Assembly (NCBI GenBank): GCA_917880885.1
Contig: OU862912.1
Coordinates: 51,385,117 to 51,449,116 of the forward strand
Reading direction: 5' to 3'
From: Limnephilus marmoratus
Taxonomy: Eukaryota > Arthropoda > Insecta > Trichoptera > Limnephilidae
DNA length: 64,000 bases
A program made the translations under genes and the position numbers. A model generated the notes under the pieces. The model was not told the origin of the DNA, did not search any database, and was given only the letters and a program-made list of their open reading frames with translations. Shown here piece after piece: positions 22,263 to 33,599 of this stretch. The stretch's first letter is position 1. The number at the start of each line of letters is the position of its first letter.

Positions 22263-22509
22263 TAAAAGATGTATACTCATCATCCCTTTGCTAAAGCATT
22301 TTAATTTATGGTATATCGGAATGGGGTGGAGCCGCAGACACATACATTAAGCTGCTTAATACAGCTCATAAATCACTTATTAGAACTATGTACAAAAAAC
22401 CATATCTTCATCCCACTGAAAATCTTTTAATTCAAAATAAAATGTGGTGAACGTATGTCTTGCGGTATAAGAGAGACATGCATGTATGAGTGAGACAGCA
22501 TGAGTAACG

Positions 22510-22517
22510 TATAAAAG
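22510..22517 (+). promoter_or_regulatory. TATA box of the solo LTR
   Basis: TATAAAAG, 76 bases upstream of the LTR AATAAA. Confidence 0.65.
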
Positions 22518-22585
22518 GGTGTGATTGCTGTCTACCGTCCTCTTTGCATTCAGGCTTCCTACGAAGCGCAACTGTACAATCTCGG

Positions 22586-22591
22586 AATAAA
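22586..22591 (+). promoter_or_regulatory. Polyadenylation signal of the solo LTR
   Basis: AATAAA in the expected R-region position downstream of the TATA box. Confidence 0.55.
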
Positions 22592-22900
22592 CGTCACTAG
22601 TCTACCTACGACTTATTATTGTCAATCCCCTGTACTGAGATCACCATCATAAGGAATCTGGATCCATCAGCAGGAGTCCAGAAGGTAATGCTGATAACCG
22701 GCCACGGTCATCACATAAAATACTTGATATCAGGAAGCTATTCATAAAAAAAAATTATCCATGTAAATTGCATAAAATCGTCACCTTCCCACATATCTCA
22801 CTCCCAGAACACTAGAGCTAAATCTAATAAACATTTACAAGTGCCAAAAATTAAATTCACTCTTGCTAAAAAACATTAATCTTACCTCGCACCTTCCATA

Positions 22901-23632
22901 TTGTAATGTCCGTCTGAGCCAGTTGTGGCAGAGCTAATCCAGATGCGGACTTACAGATGTGGAAGACGAAGTATTATAGTGGGTAGTACACTAAATGAAG
23001 AGCGTAACAGTATTCTGTACTAGTATTTATCAGGGAGCTGCCTTAAGCCAAAAGAGGACGAATCTCGCACGCATCGCCTTATATAGATTCACGCAAGCAT
23101 GCTATCTCGCTTGCACTCATACAATTCACACAGACATTACACATATTCAACATTTTCTTAAAAGAATCACAACACATAACTCAAACCAATAGAAAACGTA
23201 CACATAAAAACTTTAATACGTGGCTATTGAACAAAAAAAGGAATTGCATTAACAAGTTACTTGCAAACTGAACGTGTTAATTTTTTGTACGTTGTATATT
23301 GTTATTTAAACATATATTAAAATTAAAAAAAGAACTTTCATTCTGAAAATGTTCAATTACTTTGGGTTTGAAAATTTTTTTATGTTTAGATTATTTTTAT
23401 TTATGTTTTTCTTTTGTACTTTGTATTATTATTATTTAAGTTTTTCTTCTGTACTTTGTATTTTTATTTATTATTTTTTGTATGTTTTTGCTTTAATCTT
23501 TATGATATATGTAATATAGATATGCTACCCGGCTCAGAACAGATATTGTCTAGTGAGTCGGGTAGAGCACATATGTAAATAACTATTGATGTTAATAAAC
23601 GCCCGGGTTACCGGCACCTTTAAAAAAAAAAG
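22901..23632 (+). mobile_element. Probable LINE remnant with 3' UTR and poly-A
   Basis: A degraded frame around 23040-23190 ends near 23280. A T-rich 3' UTR follows, with the hairpin-forming CCCGGCTCAG / GAGTCGGG (23529-23567) and an A run at 23623-23632. The layout matches other LINE 3' ends here, but no diagnostic protein motif survives. Confidence 0.45.
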
Positions 23633-23635
23633 AAA

Positions 23636-23745
23636 GTTCATTCCTTCATCTCCTCAAAAAAACCCTCCACACAGCATCCCAGATGACTTAGGCCCTGGGG
23701 GAAATTATTTTAGTTAGGAGTTAATGTAAAAAAAAGGAATTTTCA
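23636..23745 (+). mobile_element. LINE-alpha/SINE-4 3' end fragment
   Basis: Reads 'ctccacacagcatccca' and 'ttaggccctgggggaaatta' then AGTTAATGTAAAA, the shared 3' tail of LINE-alpha and SINE-4. Only about 110 bp present. Confidence 0.7.
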
Positions 23746-24338
23746 TAATATGACAGTTTTTTTTTTTTTTTTATTACTGAATAGAATTACAATTTACAAA
23801 AAATAATATACAATGATAAAAAGAAAACCGCTTGTTTGAACTTTCTAAAAATTTCACTTATTAAATTTCTTTACAGAATGAACAGACCAAAGCGTTGTAC
23901 ATCTACGAACGCGAACGCGCGGCCCAAGGGTTAATCAGGCTCTGCGACAGAATATAAAGCAATCGCCCGTGGGGCCACGTGCATCGTGCAACGCACGACT
24001 CTACAGTAGGCAGTTCTCAGACCCTGTACGCACCACACTTAGTGATGATTTTAGCTTCTTCGGCTTGTAGAAATCGTCAGATTATATTATTTCCATGATC
24101 TTTACACTATTACCTTCAAAATTAAAAAAAAAAATGAACTGCGCTCGAGTATATCCACGTGACTTTTTTTTTTGCAAATTTGTGACTCGCCAATTTTCTT
24201 ATGTCACGTTCAAACCGTCAGATTATTGAAATGTAAACTTTTCTGCATGTAATTAACTCACATTACCTTAATCTGACACGCTCGAGTATTTTTGGGGATT
24301 GATTTTTTTTGACTAATCTGATCGGTTGTCTTAGATCA
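23746..24338. other. Unassigned stretch with CTGACG/CTCGAG blocks
   Basis: 24060-24338 holds repeated CGTCAGATT and ACGCTCGAGTA blocks also seen near 21.5 and 24.9 kb, probably one unclassified repeat. No gene is seen. Confidence 0.45.
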
Positions 24339-24838
24339 TAGATTCTCAATCCTTGGGGGCATTACAGACCTTCAGGGGGCGGTAGAATACCAAGAGAAAA
24401 TTGGGAGGCGTTTCAGACTTTTATGGGGGGCGGTAGGAGACCCAGAGAAACCCATCCCACCCCATCCCATCCCATTGGGGCCATCCATAAATTACCTCAC
24501 ACCTTAAGGGGGGGGGGGGGGGGGGTGAGTAGATAAGTGTGACATTGTGTGACAAGGGGCATTGGTCATGAGCTTTGTGACGTCACATGCACAAAACGAC
24601 TGCGACACATGCAACTGCCACAAAAATATTTTCCCCATCCCATTACGCCCCATCCGTTGTGGCAAATGTAACCCCATCGTGGTATACCACTACGCCCCCT
24701 TCGTCGTGGTATCCCGTTACACACCCCCATGCGTCGTGTTGTGGTAAATATAATCGTGACGACAATTGATTCACGAGTTAGGGGGGCGCTAAAAATAAAA
24801 ATATTCTCAAAGTGGGCAAAAAAAAGGTTGAGAATCTA
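24339..24838. mobile_element. MITE-like element with GATTCTCAA ends
   Basis: Left end TAGATTCTCAATCC and right end GGTTGAGAATCTA are inverted. Inside are GGGGGCGGTAG direct repeats, a CATCC tract (24449-24472), an 18-base G run at about 24509-24528 and 'catccataaattacctcacac', a block common in insect MITEs. Probably two nested non-autonomous elements. No transposase. Confidence 0.65.
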
Positions 24839-25914
24839 TGTCGTAGATGCACTCATCAAAATTAAAGGTTCATACATGGTGGAAGACCATAACAGGGTCG
24901 CGATGTATCTCCCCTTAGTTATTCTGACGCGCTTGAGTAAATCCCAAAATCCCTATTTCGCCTCCCCTACTATGTGTCTTATTCAGGTCGAAGACCCATC
25001 GCTTAAATAAGGCGACTTTTATTACGCCAGGCCTGTGCTAATTCAGCGGCCTCCGTACATTTCAAATCGAGCCTCTCCACGCAGTACGCACAGCCTCCGG
25101 AGTTGCTCTCCCAACTTTACCTGAGGCGGCACATTAGACGTCTTCTCTGTGAAATTCCAACCAGTGGTTTTTAGTTACAATTTTGAATAAACGTGAATTA
25201 TTACTGAGAGAATATCGAAAACCTTCGAGAAAATAATATAAGTAACATCACATTATATTACGGAAAAGCAAACCACAAAGGTGCTTTTTCTTGTAATTGT
25301 GTCTCGGGAATTATTTTCTACAAATATACAAACAATTTAAAAGTTTTAGAAAATTCAAGCCACAAATTAATTCTACATTTCAACACAGCTGCTGAAATAC
25401 AAATTAAAAAACAAATATTCTGCCAGTAAGGGTGTGTAATGCCCTGGAAACAATTATATTTTAAATTGGATTATGCCAGTTTCAAGATGTTGTCAGAACC
25501 AAAAGGCTACACATCAGTTTTAATCGCTTTTAAAGCGTTATAACATTTCCAAGAATAAGAATATATATTTTTTTTTAATTTCAGGTCGAACGTAATAATA
25601 CTTCCTCTGGTGCCCCGTCATTAAGGGTTGGCTAACATTGGTATCCCGGCTAGACTCTGTGAAGTTGCATTCGTACCAGCCAGGTAAGTATCGATGTCAT
25701 GATGTGCAGCATCTTCTTTTATTATATATTCCATTATCTCTACTATTAGCCTTCACGTACCTGAAGGTAAAATATACCTAAGATTCAAAGGGGGGCCATT
25801 GGGGTCCGCCATAAAATCGCGTTGCGACCGCAGTAATACTCGGATAATATCAATTACTACCCATCGTTCTAACCGGACGTCACCCATCTTCGCACAGCAG
25901 TTTTTTTCTACATT
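24839..25914. other. Unassigned stretch, no gene seen
   Basis: An open frame at 24729-25010 crosses the end of the MITE and has no domain. The remainder is AT-rich with no recognised repeat. Confidence 0.5.
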
Positions 25915-26340
25915 AATTCCACCCAGGAGGCCCTGAGGAAAATAAAATCCCTCAGGGCCTATATTATCTTTGAAGACGCTGTGTGAAGGGTCTTCTTGAG
26001 GAGAGGAAGGAGTGAACGAGGGTCTTGAAGAGACCCATGTTTTAGGAGGTAGAAAACACGGAGGCCGGCAAATACATACATTCGTTAGGCGCGTATTTGG
26101 CGTGTATCCCGATTTAGCACTCGTGACGAAGGGATCAACGATGCTAGTTCCTCGGAGCCTATTTCATTATAATGCCGTTAGAACAAGGACAGCATACCTA
26201 CCTAGAGGAGTATATCAAACAGATCGTTTGTTTCTGGCAGAGGTGGCTGCCAAATTCAGCAGTTGTCAGCAGTCAGCAGTTGTGTACTATTAAAGTATCT
26301 GCGCGCCCTGTACAATTCGCCCAGCATCTGAGAGGCTAAC
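25915..26340 (-). mobile_element. LINE-alpha fragment with intact 3' end
   Basis: On the minus strand: VKLASQMLGELYRARRYFN, then a deleted and frameshifted middle. It ends GPEGFYFPQGLLGGINV at the CCCTGAGG/CCTCAGGG hairpin. This copy shows the post-RT block and the 3' hairpin within one element, which ties the tail to LINE-alpha. Confidence 0.8.
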
Positions 26341-26599
26341 TTAACTCTGGCTAAATCATGTAATACAAAACGGTTACAGAGATAGTACGAAAACGAGCGT
26401 AACTCAAATGTGTTTTATTGTAGATAGCTCTTTCTTATAAAACGCACATTTTACGAGCGCACTCGAGGCTTGTCTGCGCCGAAGAATTTTTTTAAAGCGT
26501 CCTGTTGTTTTGTGGGTGGGGGGAGAGGCCTTAAAGATATTATAAAAAAAATATATAACTAACAAACGTCGAATCCAAATTTAATATGTATATTATTGA
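26341..26599. other. No gene seen
   Basis: Short unassigned stretch with a G run near 26515. Confidence 0.5.
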
Positions 26600-27362
26600 T
26601 CAAAACTTTAATTGGAACTCCTAAGTGGAAAATGTGAGCGACAAATTTAAAAAACTGACATATTTTTTCAAAACAATAAGAAACATTTTAGATAAAGAAC
26701 AGCCAATTAAAATCTATTATGCATTTGCCCAATCTCATCTACAAATAAGGTCTTATCGGATGGGGAAGCTCATGCAATTCCACTATAAAACCAGTCCTCA
26801 TAGCACAAAGGGTAATTTTTAAAAATTATACTGAGTCCCCATCAGAACCCCTAAAGACTGTTTTTAAAGCGCTGAATTTAATGTCATTGAAACAATTATG
26901 TGCGAAAGATATTCTAACGTACGCATTCAAAAACCAGGATAACTTTACACAGATAAACTCGAGCCGATTCACAAGATCTACATAACATACATTCCACCAA
27001 CCTACAACTAAAACGACTTTTGGACAAAGAAATATGCAATACTTCTCTATAAAATTATTAAATTTTCTCTCTATTGCAATAAAAACCATTAAAAAATAAC
27101 CGACTTCAAAAGAAGCATAAAAATATGGATTATAGACATGGAAAGAAAGAATGTAGGTACAATTTTGCAACCTAACACAGATTAATGATTGTATTGTACT
27201 TCAAGGTTTAACTTTATAATTTTCCTCTGTAATATTTTAACATAAGTATTTACTTATATTTCAAACAAGAAAAGTTGTACAATGTGTCCTTAGAACGGGG
27301 TACCCCAGTAAGGACACATTTTCTCTAAAAAACTGTAAAACAAAAAATATTAATAAATAAAA
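26600..27362 (+). mobile_element. CR1-like LINE fragment, decayed
   Basis: Reads VSDKFKKLTYFFKTIRNILD, matching the KVRKLTYMFMTIRNIL block of the LINE at 61.5 kb. Stops and frameshifts follow, and about 27010 there is a TFGQRN-like remnant. The 3' UTR has GTGTCCTTAGAACGGGGTACC and an AATAAATAAAATAAA tail near 27350-27362. Confidence 0.7.
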
Positions 27363-27713
27363 TAAATGTGTTTTTATATTATATTGTACGGCTATTTCTT
27401 TATTTTCATATGAACGTTGCGTAGTCTTATTTTTAAATGGCAGCTACAGTACTGCACACTGCTCTGCAAGACTAAAACATACAAAAAATAGTTCTCCTAA
27501 CAAAATTAAGCAATTTTAAAAATGTCCCTGACACCATTCCACGCCATTGAAAAGTATTGCGTAAAGATTGAGAGATTGATCACTATTGCGACGTCTTTTG
27601 ATGCAAAATAGTAATAAAGATCATTTATTCTCAGTAATAATAATTCTTGTGATAGATTAGATTAGATTTTTTAAATATTTATATTGAGGGATCAGTAGGA
27701 TGTATAGGTTCAA
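27363..27713. other. No gene seen
   Basis: AT-rich with GATTAGATT repeats near 27652. Confidence 0.5.
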
Positions 27714-27989
27714 TTAGGAATTCCACAGAGCCGAACCCTCTGATATGAAAATATCTGGAGTCGGTGAATTATTTTCCCATTTGGTCTCTGGTAGGTTGAC
27801 ATGTTGTTCTTGTATTGTTTTGTATTTATAATACTTATATAGTGCAATTGCATAGCGTGGATTGACTAGATTATCATTTGGGAAGAGTGTGAAAGAGTTT
27901 AGTTTTTCCTGTGGGGAAAATTTAACCCGGACATTTAAATCTGGTGCATAAAAATTTTGTAACATTTTATACATAAAATAATTTTGCAC
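27714..27989 (-). CDS. Unrecognised open frame, likely repeat-derived
   Basis: A 91-codon frame (YAPDLNVRVKFSPQEKLN and onward, ending SEGSALWNS) that I do not recognise. Its APDLNVRVKF segment is encoded again at 28058-28088. The duplication suggests insertion into an older sequence, so this is probably a piece of a transposon ORF. No start context or domain supports a host gene. Confidence 0.25.
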   Translation of the reverse strand: MQNYFMYKMLQNFYAPDLNVRVKFSPQEKLNSFTLFPNDNLVNPRYAIALYKYYKYKTIQEQHVNLPETKWENNSPTPDIFISEGSALWNS

Positions 27990-28088
27990 ATTTGTATCTA
28001 TATTTTAAATTAAAGATTTAGGTACCCCTATAATAAAAATAATAATAATAATAATAAAAAATTTAACCCGGACATTTAAATCTGGTGC
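27917..28088. repeat. 31-bp direct duplication flanking a short insert with AAT tail
   Basis: The 31 bases at 27917-27947 recur exactly at 28058-28088. The ~110 bases between end in GGTACCCCTATAATAAAAAT and an AAT repeat, like a tiny 5'-truncated plus-strand LINE 3' end. The duplication would then be its target-site duplication. Confidence 0.7.
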
Positions 28089-28089
28089 G

Positions 28090-28310
28090 TAAATTTTTTT
28101 TTTATAATCTTTATTCCAAGATGTGGGGAGGATAGTGCAATCCCACACGTCCCATATAGTTATACATATTAATATATTTACACAGTAAAGAAATAAGAAC
28201 ATAAATAGAAAAAAAATAATACTAATAAAAATTAATATAACAAAAATAAATAATCAATTATTATGCAGGGCGTGATCTTGAGTGCGCTCGGGCCCATCGC
28301 TATAAAAACT
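28090..28310 (-). mobile_element. LINE 3' end (family shared with 11.9 kb)
   Basis: On the minus strand it reads GGGCCCGAGC, CACGCCCTGCATAATAATTG and GATTGCACTATCCTCCCC, ending in an A-rich tail at 28090. The same blocks lie at 11930-12140 on plus. Confidence 0.65.
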
Positions 28311-28858
28311 GTGTTTGAGTGAATGGGGGGTGTTATTCATTTAGTCCTAAAAATATTTTATTTACTATTGTTGTTTTTTTTTTATTATTTCTTTTTTAAG
28401 TTCTACGTGTATTTTTTTTCATTATACCTAAATACATATGTACATTTACAAAATAATTTTACATATTTTCTAAATACAGTAAGATGAAAACTTAAGGTAC
28501 TTACAAGTAATATTGTAAAAGTTAGCAATAAGTAAATATATAATAGACAAAATTAGGTAATACCTGTGTGTGGGTAATGTACACAAAAATGTTAAATTAC
28601 ATTAATTTATATTGTTTTAGCTGTTTTGAATTCGTTAGAGTTATTGTCAATGAATCATACATTTTAAGGCAATTTATAATAGAATTTTGTTCCTATCTAG
28701 GATTACCTATTTGTAGTTCTTTTGACCCATTGTTTCATAATGCATATTTTTACTACACTTTTTAAATTAGGATAAAAATGTGTTTTTATTATCATCTGAA
28801 TTTACTCATTTCATCATTAAATTTGTTTCGGGTTTTTCATCATACACCGCAGCCCGTA
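28311..28858. other. AT-rich stretch, no gene seen
   Basis: A 65-codon frame at 28568-28765 has no domain and local composition; not called. Confidence 0.55.
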
Positions 28859-29104
28859 TCCACAATCAGGGCTGGGCAAAATACATGCTTTGCTGTAATT
28901 AAAATACAAATTTCAAAATACTTTTTTGAATGTATTTAAAATACGAAATACAAAATACTTTGTGGTCGTGTATTTGAAATCCAAAATACAAAATACAGTA
29001 TTTTAACCATTTTTTTTTATTTCAAATACAAAATACAAATTACAAAATACATTTGGTTTTAGTAGAACCTTTGGTTGCAATAAACTTAGTTACTTAGTGA
29101 AGTA

Positions 29105-30470
29105 GTATTAAACTTAGTTACTAGTTGCTTAGTGATAGAACGCAGCAAGTAGAGATAAATAAAATATTAAGCAATGGTAAATCAATCTCCTTTGGAGTCC
29201 CGCAAGGTAGTGTGCTTGGGCCAATATTGTTTCTAATATATATAAATGATTTATGTAATCTGAATATTCCTGGTAACATCGTTAGTTTTGCAGATGATAC
29301 TACCTTAATATTTGAGGGTAAAACTTGGGATGAAACATTTAACAAATGTAATACAGGTTTAAGAGTGGTAAATAGTTGGTTAAATAATAGTATTTTAACT
29401 TTGAACATACAAAAAACCAAATATATCACTTTTAGCATAAAATGTAGTCAGCATCAAATACCTTGGCGTAAAAATAGATAAATTTTTAAGATGGAACGAT
29501 CATTTTAATATGTTGGTAAATAATACTAGGAGACTAACCTATATCTTTAAAGAACTCAGACATATACTAGACAAGGAAAAATTGAAGACGGTTTATTTTG
29601 CAATAATCCAGTCTCTACTTTCTTATAATATAGTGTGCTGGGGATCTTGCCAAAAGACTTATATAGAACCACTTAACATTGCCCAAAAACTGATCCTTAA
29701 AGTTATGTTCAAGAAAAAATTTAGATATCCAACTCATATACTTTATAAGGAATGTAATGTCATGAATGTAAAACAGCTGTATATTACACAAACACTTTGT
29801 GTAAATTTTTTAATAATATTAATATTGCAGAAAGAACTCAGCAAATTCGTACTAATAGAATTGGGTCTGGTCTTAACTTTGTGGCAATTCAAACTAAATC
29901 TTCTTTTGGTCAAAGAAATTACTTCTATCAAGCTCCACTCATATTTAATAGCCTTCCAGAACATATTAAGTCATCTAATTCCTTGTGCACTTTTAAAAAG
30001 ATGGTTAAATTATTCGTATTAGCCGAGAATTGCCGATTGATTTTTTCTACATTGTCATTTCTAAATTAATAGCATATTGATTATTTATTACAGTATATTT
30101 ACTGTTAATATATTATTTTTTATTTTCTTCTTAACTTACCATTACATATTAATTTTCTAACGGAACCTAATTTTAAATATTATAGATTATACAACTTGCA
30201 AAAAAAAAATTATTTCAAAGCTAATTTCAACATATGGTCACTCTACATGTTTTACGGTATAATGCATTTGTTCCTATAGTGCAGTAGAGGCCCATTCTGT
30301 GAGAAATATTATTGTAACAATATTGTCTTTCAACACCCATATTATTTTGTGTACTCTATAAAATTGTTAATCTCAAGTCAAAATGAAGTTCAAAATGTCA
30401 ATTTAAACAATAACACCTAAATTAAAAAGGTAAAGAAACAATAAATAAATAAATATATAGGGGTTATCGT
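29105..30470 (+). mobile_element. CR1-like LINE, partial reverse transcriptase to 3' UTR
   Basis: 29125-29481 reads SISFGVPQGSVLGPILFLIY and INDLCNL, then VSFADDTTLIF. This is the reverse transcriptase region with the catalytic [FY]ADD motif intact. After a frameshift, 29510-30022 reads LTYIFKELRHILDKEKLKTV, SLLSYNIVCWGSCQKTY and VMFKKKFRYPTH. A second frame (29797-30069) carries SFGQRNYFYQAPLIFNSLPE. The 5' half (endonuclease and RT fingers) is missing and frameshifts make it non-functional. It lies inside the hAT-like element. Confidence 0.85.
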
Positions 30471-30779
30471 ATCCCATAACTTTGTAAAAACTAAAAGATC
30501 ACACGGAGGGCATTTCTAAGGTGTCACTTACACTATAAAATACAATCATATTTTAATGAAAACGGGCACTTAAATGGAATGAAAATAATAATTTTGTGAT
30601 CAAAACGGTTTCTTTCATATTTATTTCATAATTATTTGATAGTCACTTTAACATTTCATAAAAAAGATTCGCTCTAATGTAATCGCTTATAAATCTTTGT
30701 TTTTATCATTTATTTTTTATTTTTTACACATATTTAAAAAAAAACCTGAGGACATAATATATTTTTTTAATTTTATCTA

Positions 30780-31080
30780 TTGTTGAAAATGGTATGAACT
30801 AATGATATAATGAATGATAAAATTTTGTCTGATCTCTTAACACTTTGTTGTTAATTCATATATTTTTATCACTTATTATTCTCTCTGTTTATCATTTTAT
30901 TTTTAAATTTTATTATTTTGCTTTTACTTAACTGTTTTGCATGACCGATATTTGCGTATGTTATTTTTATTAAATTGTGAAATTATTAACCCCGATACAG
31001 GCGAACCCTAGTGGGGTTAATAATTACATGCTAAAAATATATGTTTATAAATTGTGAAGAAGCAATAAATAAAAAAATAA
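30780..31080 (+). mobile_element. LINE 3' UTR leading into the satellite
   Basis: AACCCCGATACAGGCGAACC and the pairing AACCCTAGTGGGGTT form a hairpin, then ATTACATGC and GTGAAGAAGCAATAAATAAA. The same 3' end lies inverted at 43508-43620, where it has only a short A/T tail. The satellite thus begins at the LINE tail. Confidence 0.75.
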
Positions 31081-32141
31081 ATAAAATAAATAAAATAAAT
31101 AAAATAAATAAAATAAATAAAATAAATAAAATAAATAAAATAAATAAAATAAATAAAATAAATAAAATAAATAAAATAAATAAAATAAATAAAATAAATA
31201 AAATAAATAAAATAAATAAAATAAATAAAATAAATAAAATAAATGAAATAAATGAAATAAATGAAATAAATAAAATAAATAAAATAAATAAAATAAATAA
31301 AATAAATAAAATAAATAAAATAAATAAAATAAATAAAATAAATAAAATAAATAAAATAAATAAAATAAATAAAATAAATAAAATAAATAAAATAAATAAA
31401 ATAAATAAAATAAATAAAATAAATAAAATAAATAAAATAAATAAAATAAATAAAATAAATAAAATAAATAAAATAAATAAAATAAATAAAATAAATAAAA
31501 TAAATAAAATAAATAAAATAAATAAAATAAATAAAATAAATAAAATAAATAAAATAAATAAAATAAATAAAATAAATAAAATAAATAAAATAAATAAAAT
31601 AAATAAAATAAATAAAATAAATAAAATAAATAAAATAAATAAAATAAATAAAATAAATAAAATAAATAAAATAAATAAAATAAATAAAATAAATAAAATA
31701 AATAAAATAAATAAAATAAATAAAATAAATAAAATAAATAAAATAAATAAAATAAATAAAATAAATAAAATAAATAAAATAAATAAAATAAATAAAATAA
31801 ATAAAATAAATAAAATAAATAAAATAAATAAAATAAATAAAATAAATAAAATAAATAAAATAAATAAAATAAATAAAATAAATAAAATAAATAAAATAAA
31901 TAAAATAAATAAAATAAATAAAATAAATAAAATAAATAAAATAAATAAAATAAATAAAATAAATAAAATAAATAAAATAAATAAAATAAATAAAATAAAT
32001 AAAATAAATAAAATAAATAAAATAAATAAAATAAATAAAATAAATAAAATAAATAAAATAAATAAAATAAATAAAATAAATAAAATAAATAAAATAAATA
32101 AAATAAATAAAATAAATAAAATAAATAAAATAAATAAATAA
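31076..32141 (+). repeat. ~1.06-kb satellite of a 9-bp unit (AATAAAATA)
   Basis: About 118 near-perfect units. The only unit variants I see are three successive AATGAAATA-type units at about 31242-31268 and a slight change at the right edge. Because the unit is a multiple of three and contains no stop in several frames, long open frames exist on both strands (Asn-Lys-Ile on plus; Leu-Phe-Ile and Phe-Tyr-Leu on minus). They are not genes. Confidence 0.97.
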
Positions 32142-32781
32142 ATAAATAAATTGTCGTAAGTGCCCTTACCGAAGGGTGCGTTTCTACAGAAGCAAAGCAG
32201 AGCAGAGTGAAACAGAGACGTGCAAAAATTAACCAATCATATTGCTTAGAAGACACATCTCATCTCCGCTCCACTAGAAAATATTTTTGTGGTTATTGGA
32301 CCCAGGTGGTGACATTTGTATGGCGCAGTTTTGTGTTATTTCACTTCAAATGCGCTCTACTGAAAAAAACTTAAAAATAATCTATCTAGCAAATTATTCC
32401 TATAGTGCTTTATCTAATATAATGACACAAAAAAGTAGAATATGTTTTGGTTTCGGATTTGGCAAGTTTCAGCAAAAAAATCTAGTTTCGGCTCCAGTTT
32501 CGGTTTCGGCAGAAAATCTGCCGAACCTTTGGGCGAATCGAAACTCTGCGTTCGTGCGTTATCTACATTAGTTTATTTTTCATTATCATTATTAAGATCC
32601 CTAAATGTATTTGAATATGTATTTTGAAGCAATAAATATTTGAAATACAAATTACAAAATACGTCAGCCTCGGATAAATGAAATACCAATTACGAAATAC
32701 ATTTTTAGGAAGTAACTGAAATACAAATACAAAATACGTATTTATATTTCAAATACGTATTTCAATTATTGCCCAGCCCTG

Positions 32782-33599
32782 TCCATAATGCTTCTTTATT
32801 GGGCGTCAACATTTGGTTTAGTCTCCAGGTTTTCAAAACTCTAAAAACATGCAAAAGTAAAGTTGGTAAGGTAATAACGTTTCTCGAAATACAATATGAA
32901 AATTTTCCACCCCCAACAGAGCGACCTTGCGTCTGCACCGCCAAAACAAACTATCACTCCCCTGTTTGATTAGACAGTCGATACGCCGCCGCCCGCGCCG
33001 TCATAAAACATCGCGGGCGGTAGACCTATTACCTAGTGCTAGGGGGGGGGGGGGTGCGGTCGGGCTGGGTGGGGGCGGTAATGGGGGCGGAGTGCTTTCC
33101 CCGACTCTGACAGCAACAAGCCGGCCGGCGATCGGTGACAAGATCAACACACATATGTGCAAATATGGCGTATCGCTGATTGCTCCAACAACCTTCTAAC
33201 AGAAATTGTGGTTACAACCGTTCTGTCAGCGGCAGAACCGTTCGAATTTAATAATAAAATTAAAAAAGGCTTTTTGGTGTGGTCCGCGAGGCTTTTTGGT
33301 GTGCCGCCCGCGAAGAGTACTTTTGGTGCGTCGTGTGAAAAAAAAAAAACAAAAATGGCTCGAGTATTTTTTTAAAATAGTGATAAATAAAATTTAAAAA
33401 AATGATCAATTCACAACAATTTACGAATGATAATCATTGAAGATTATAAACCTTTGTCGAAGGCTGTAAACATGCGAACAAATAAAACCGTCTTCGTTCG
33501 AGTCCTGGGTTTAATTTTGAACCTGGGGAAATGCACACAGATTCACTCTTCAAGTTAAAACCAGGCTTGTTTTCGGAATGCCGGATGAATTTCGAAGAC
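32782..33599. other. Unassigned stretch with G-rich tract
   Basis: GC-rich at 32970-33140 with a G run at 33042-33053 and GGGGGCGG repeats. No supportable gene. Confidence 0.5.

Larger units (their letters stand above)
22443..22715 (+). mobile_element. Solo LTR, 273 bp
   Basis: Starts TGTGGTGA and ends TCATCACA, near-perfect inverted termini of TG...CA type. It is flanked by the exact 5-bp duplication TAAAA (22438-22442 and 22716-22720). It holds a TATA box (TATAAAAG at 22510) and a polyadenylation signal AATAAA at 22586, so its sense is plus. No internal region is present, which fits LTR-LTR recombination. The 5-bp duplication suits BEL/Pao or copia better than most gypsy elements. Confidence 0.9.
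22263..22900 (+). mobile_element. CR1-like LINE fragment split by a solo LTR
   Basis: Before the LTR the frame reads LIYGISEWGGAADTYIKLL and RTMYKKPYLHPTENLLIQNK. After the LTR it continues ILDIRKLFIKK. With one copy of the 5-bp target duplication removed, the two halves join in frame (IQNK-ILDIRKLF). The segment then decays, with an HSQNTR block and stops. Related to the LINEs at 29.5 and 61 kb. Confidence 0.85.
28867..32781. mobile_element. hAT-like element, 3.9 kb, filled with later insertions
   Basis: The left end CAGGGCTGGGCAA and right end TTGCCCAGCCCTG are inverted. Both are followed inward by many ATTTCAAATAC / AAATACAAAATAC subterminal repeats. Flanks are TCCACAAT (28859-28866) and TCCATAAT (32782-32789), an 8-bp duplication with one difference, as expected for hAT. 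No transposase is seen. The interior is LINE debris, a 9-bp satellite and an unassigned 0.5 kb (32142-32640). Confidence 0.85.

Noticed and set aside
22386..22571. Minus-strand ORF crossing the LTR boundary
   Set aside because: It spans the junction of a LINE and a solo LTR and cannot be a natural gene.
31031..32256. Open frames of 366-403 codons on both strands
   Set aside because: They are translations of the 9-bp satellite (Asn-Lys-Ile or Leu-Phe-Ile repeats) and have no independent coding evidence.
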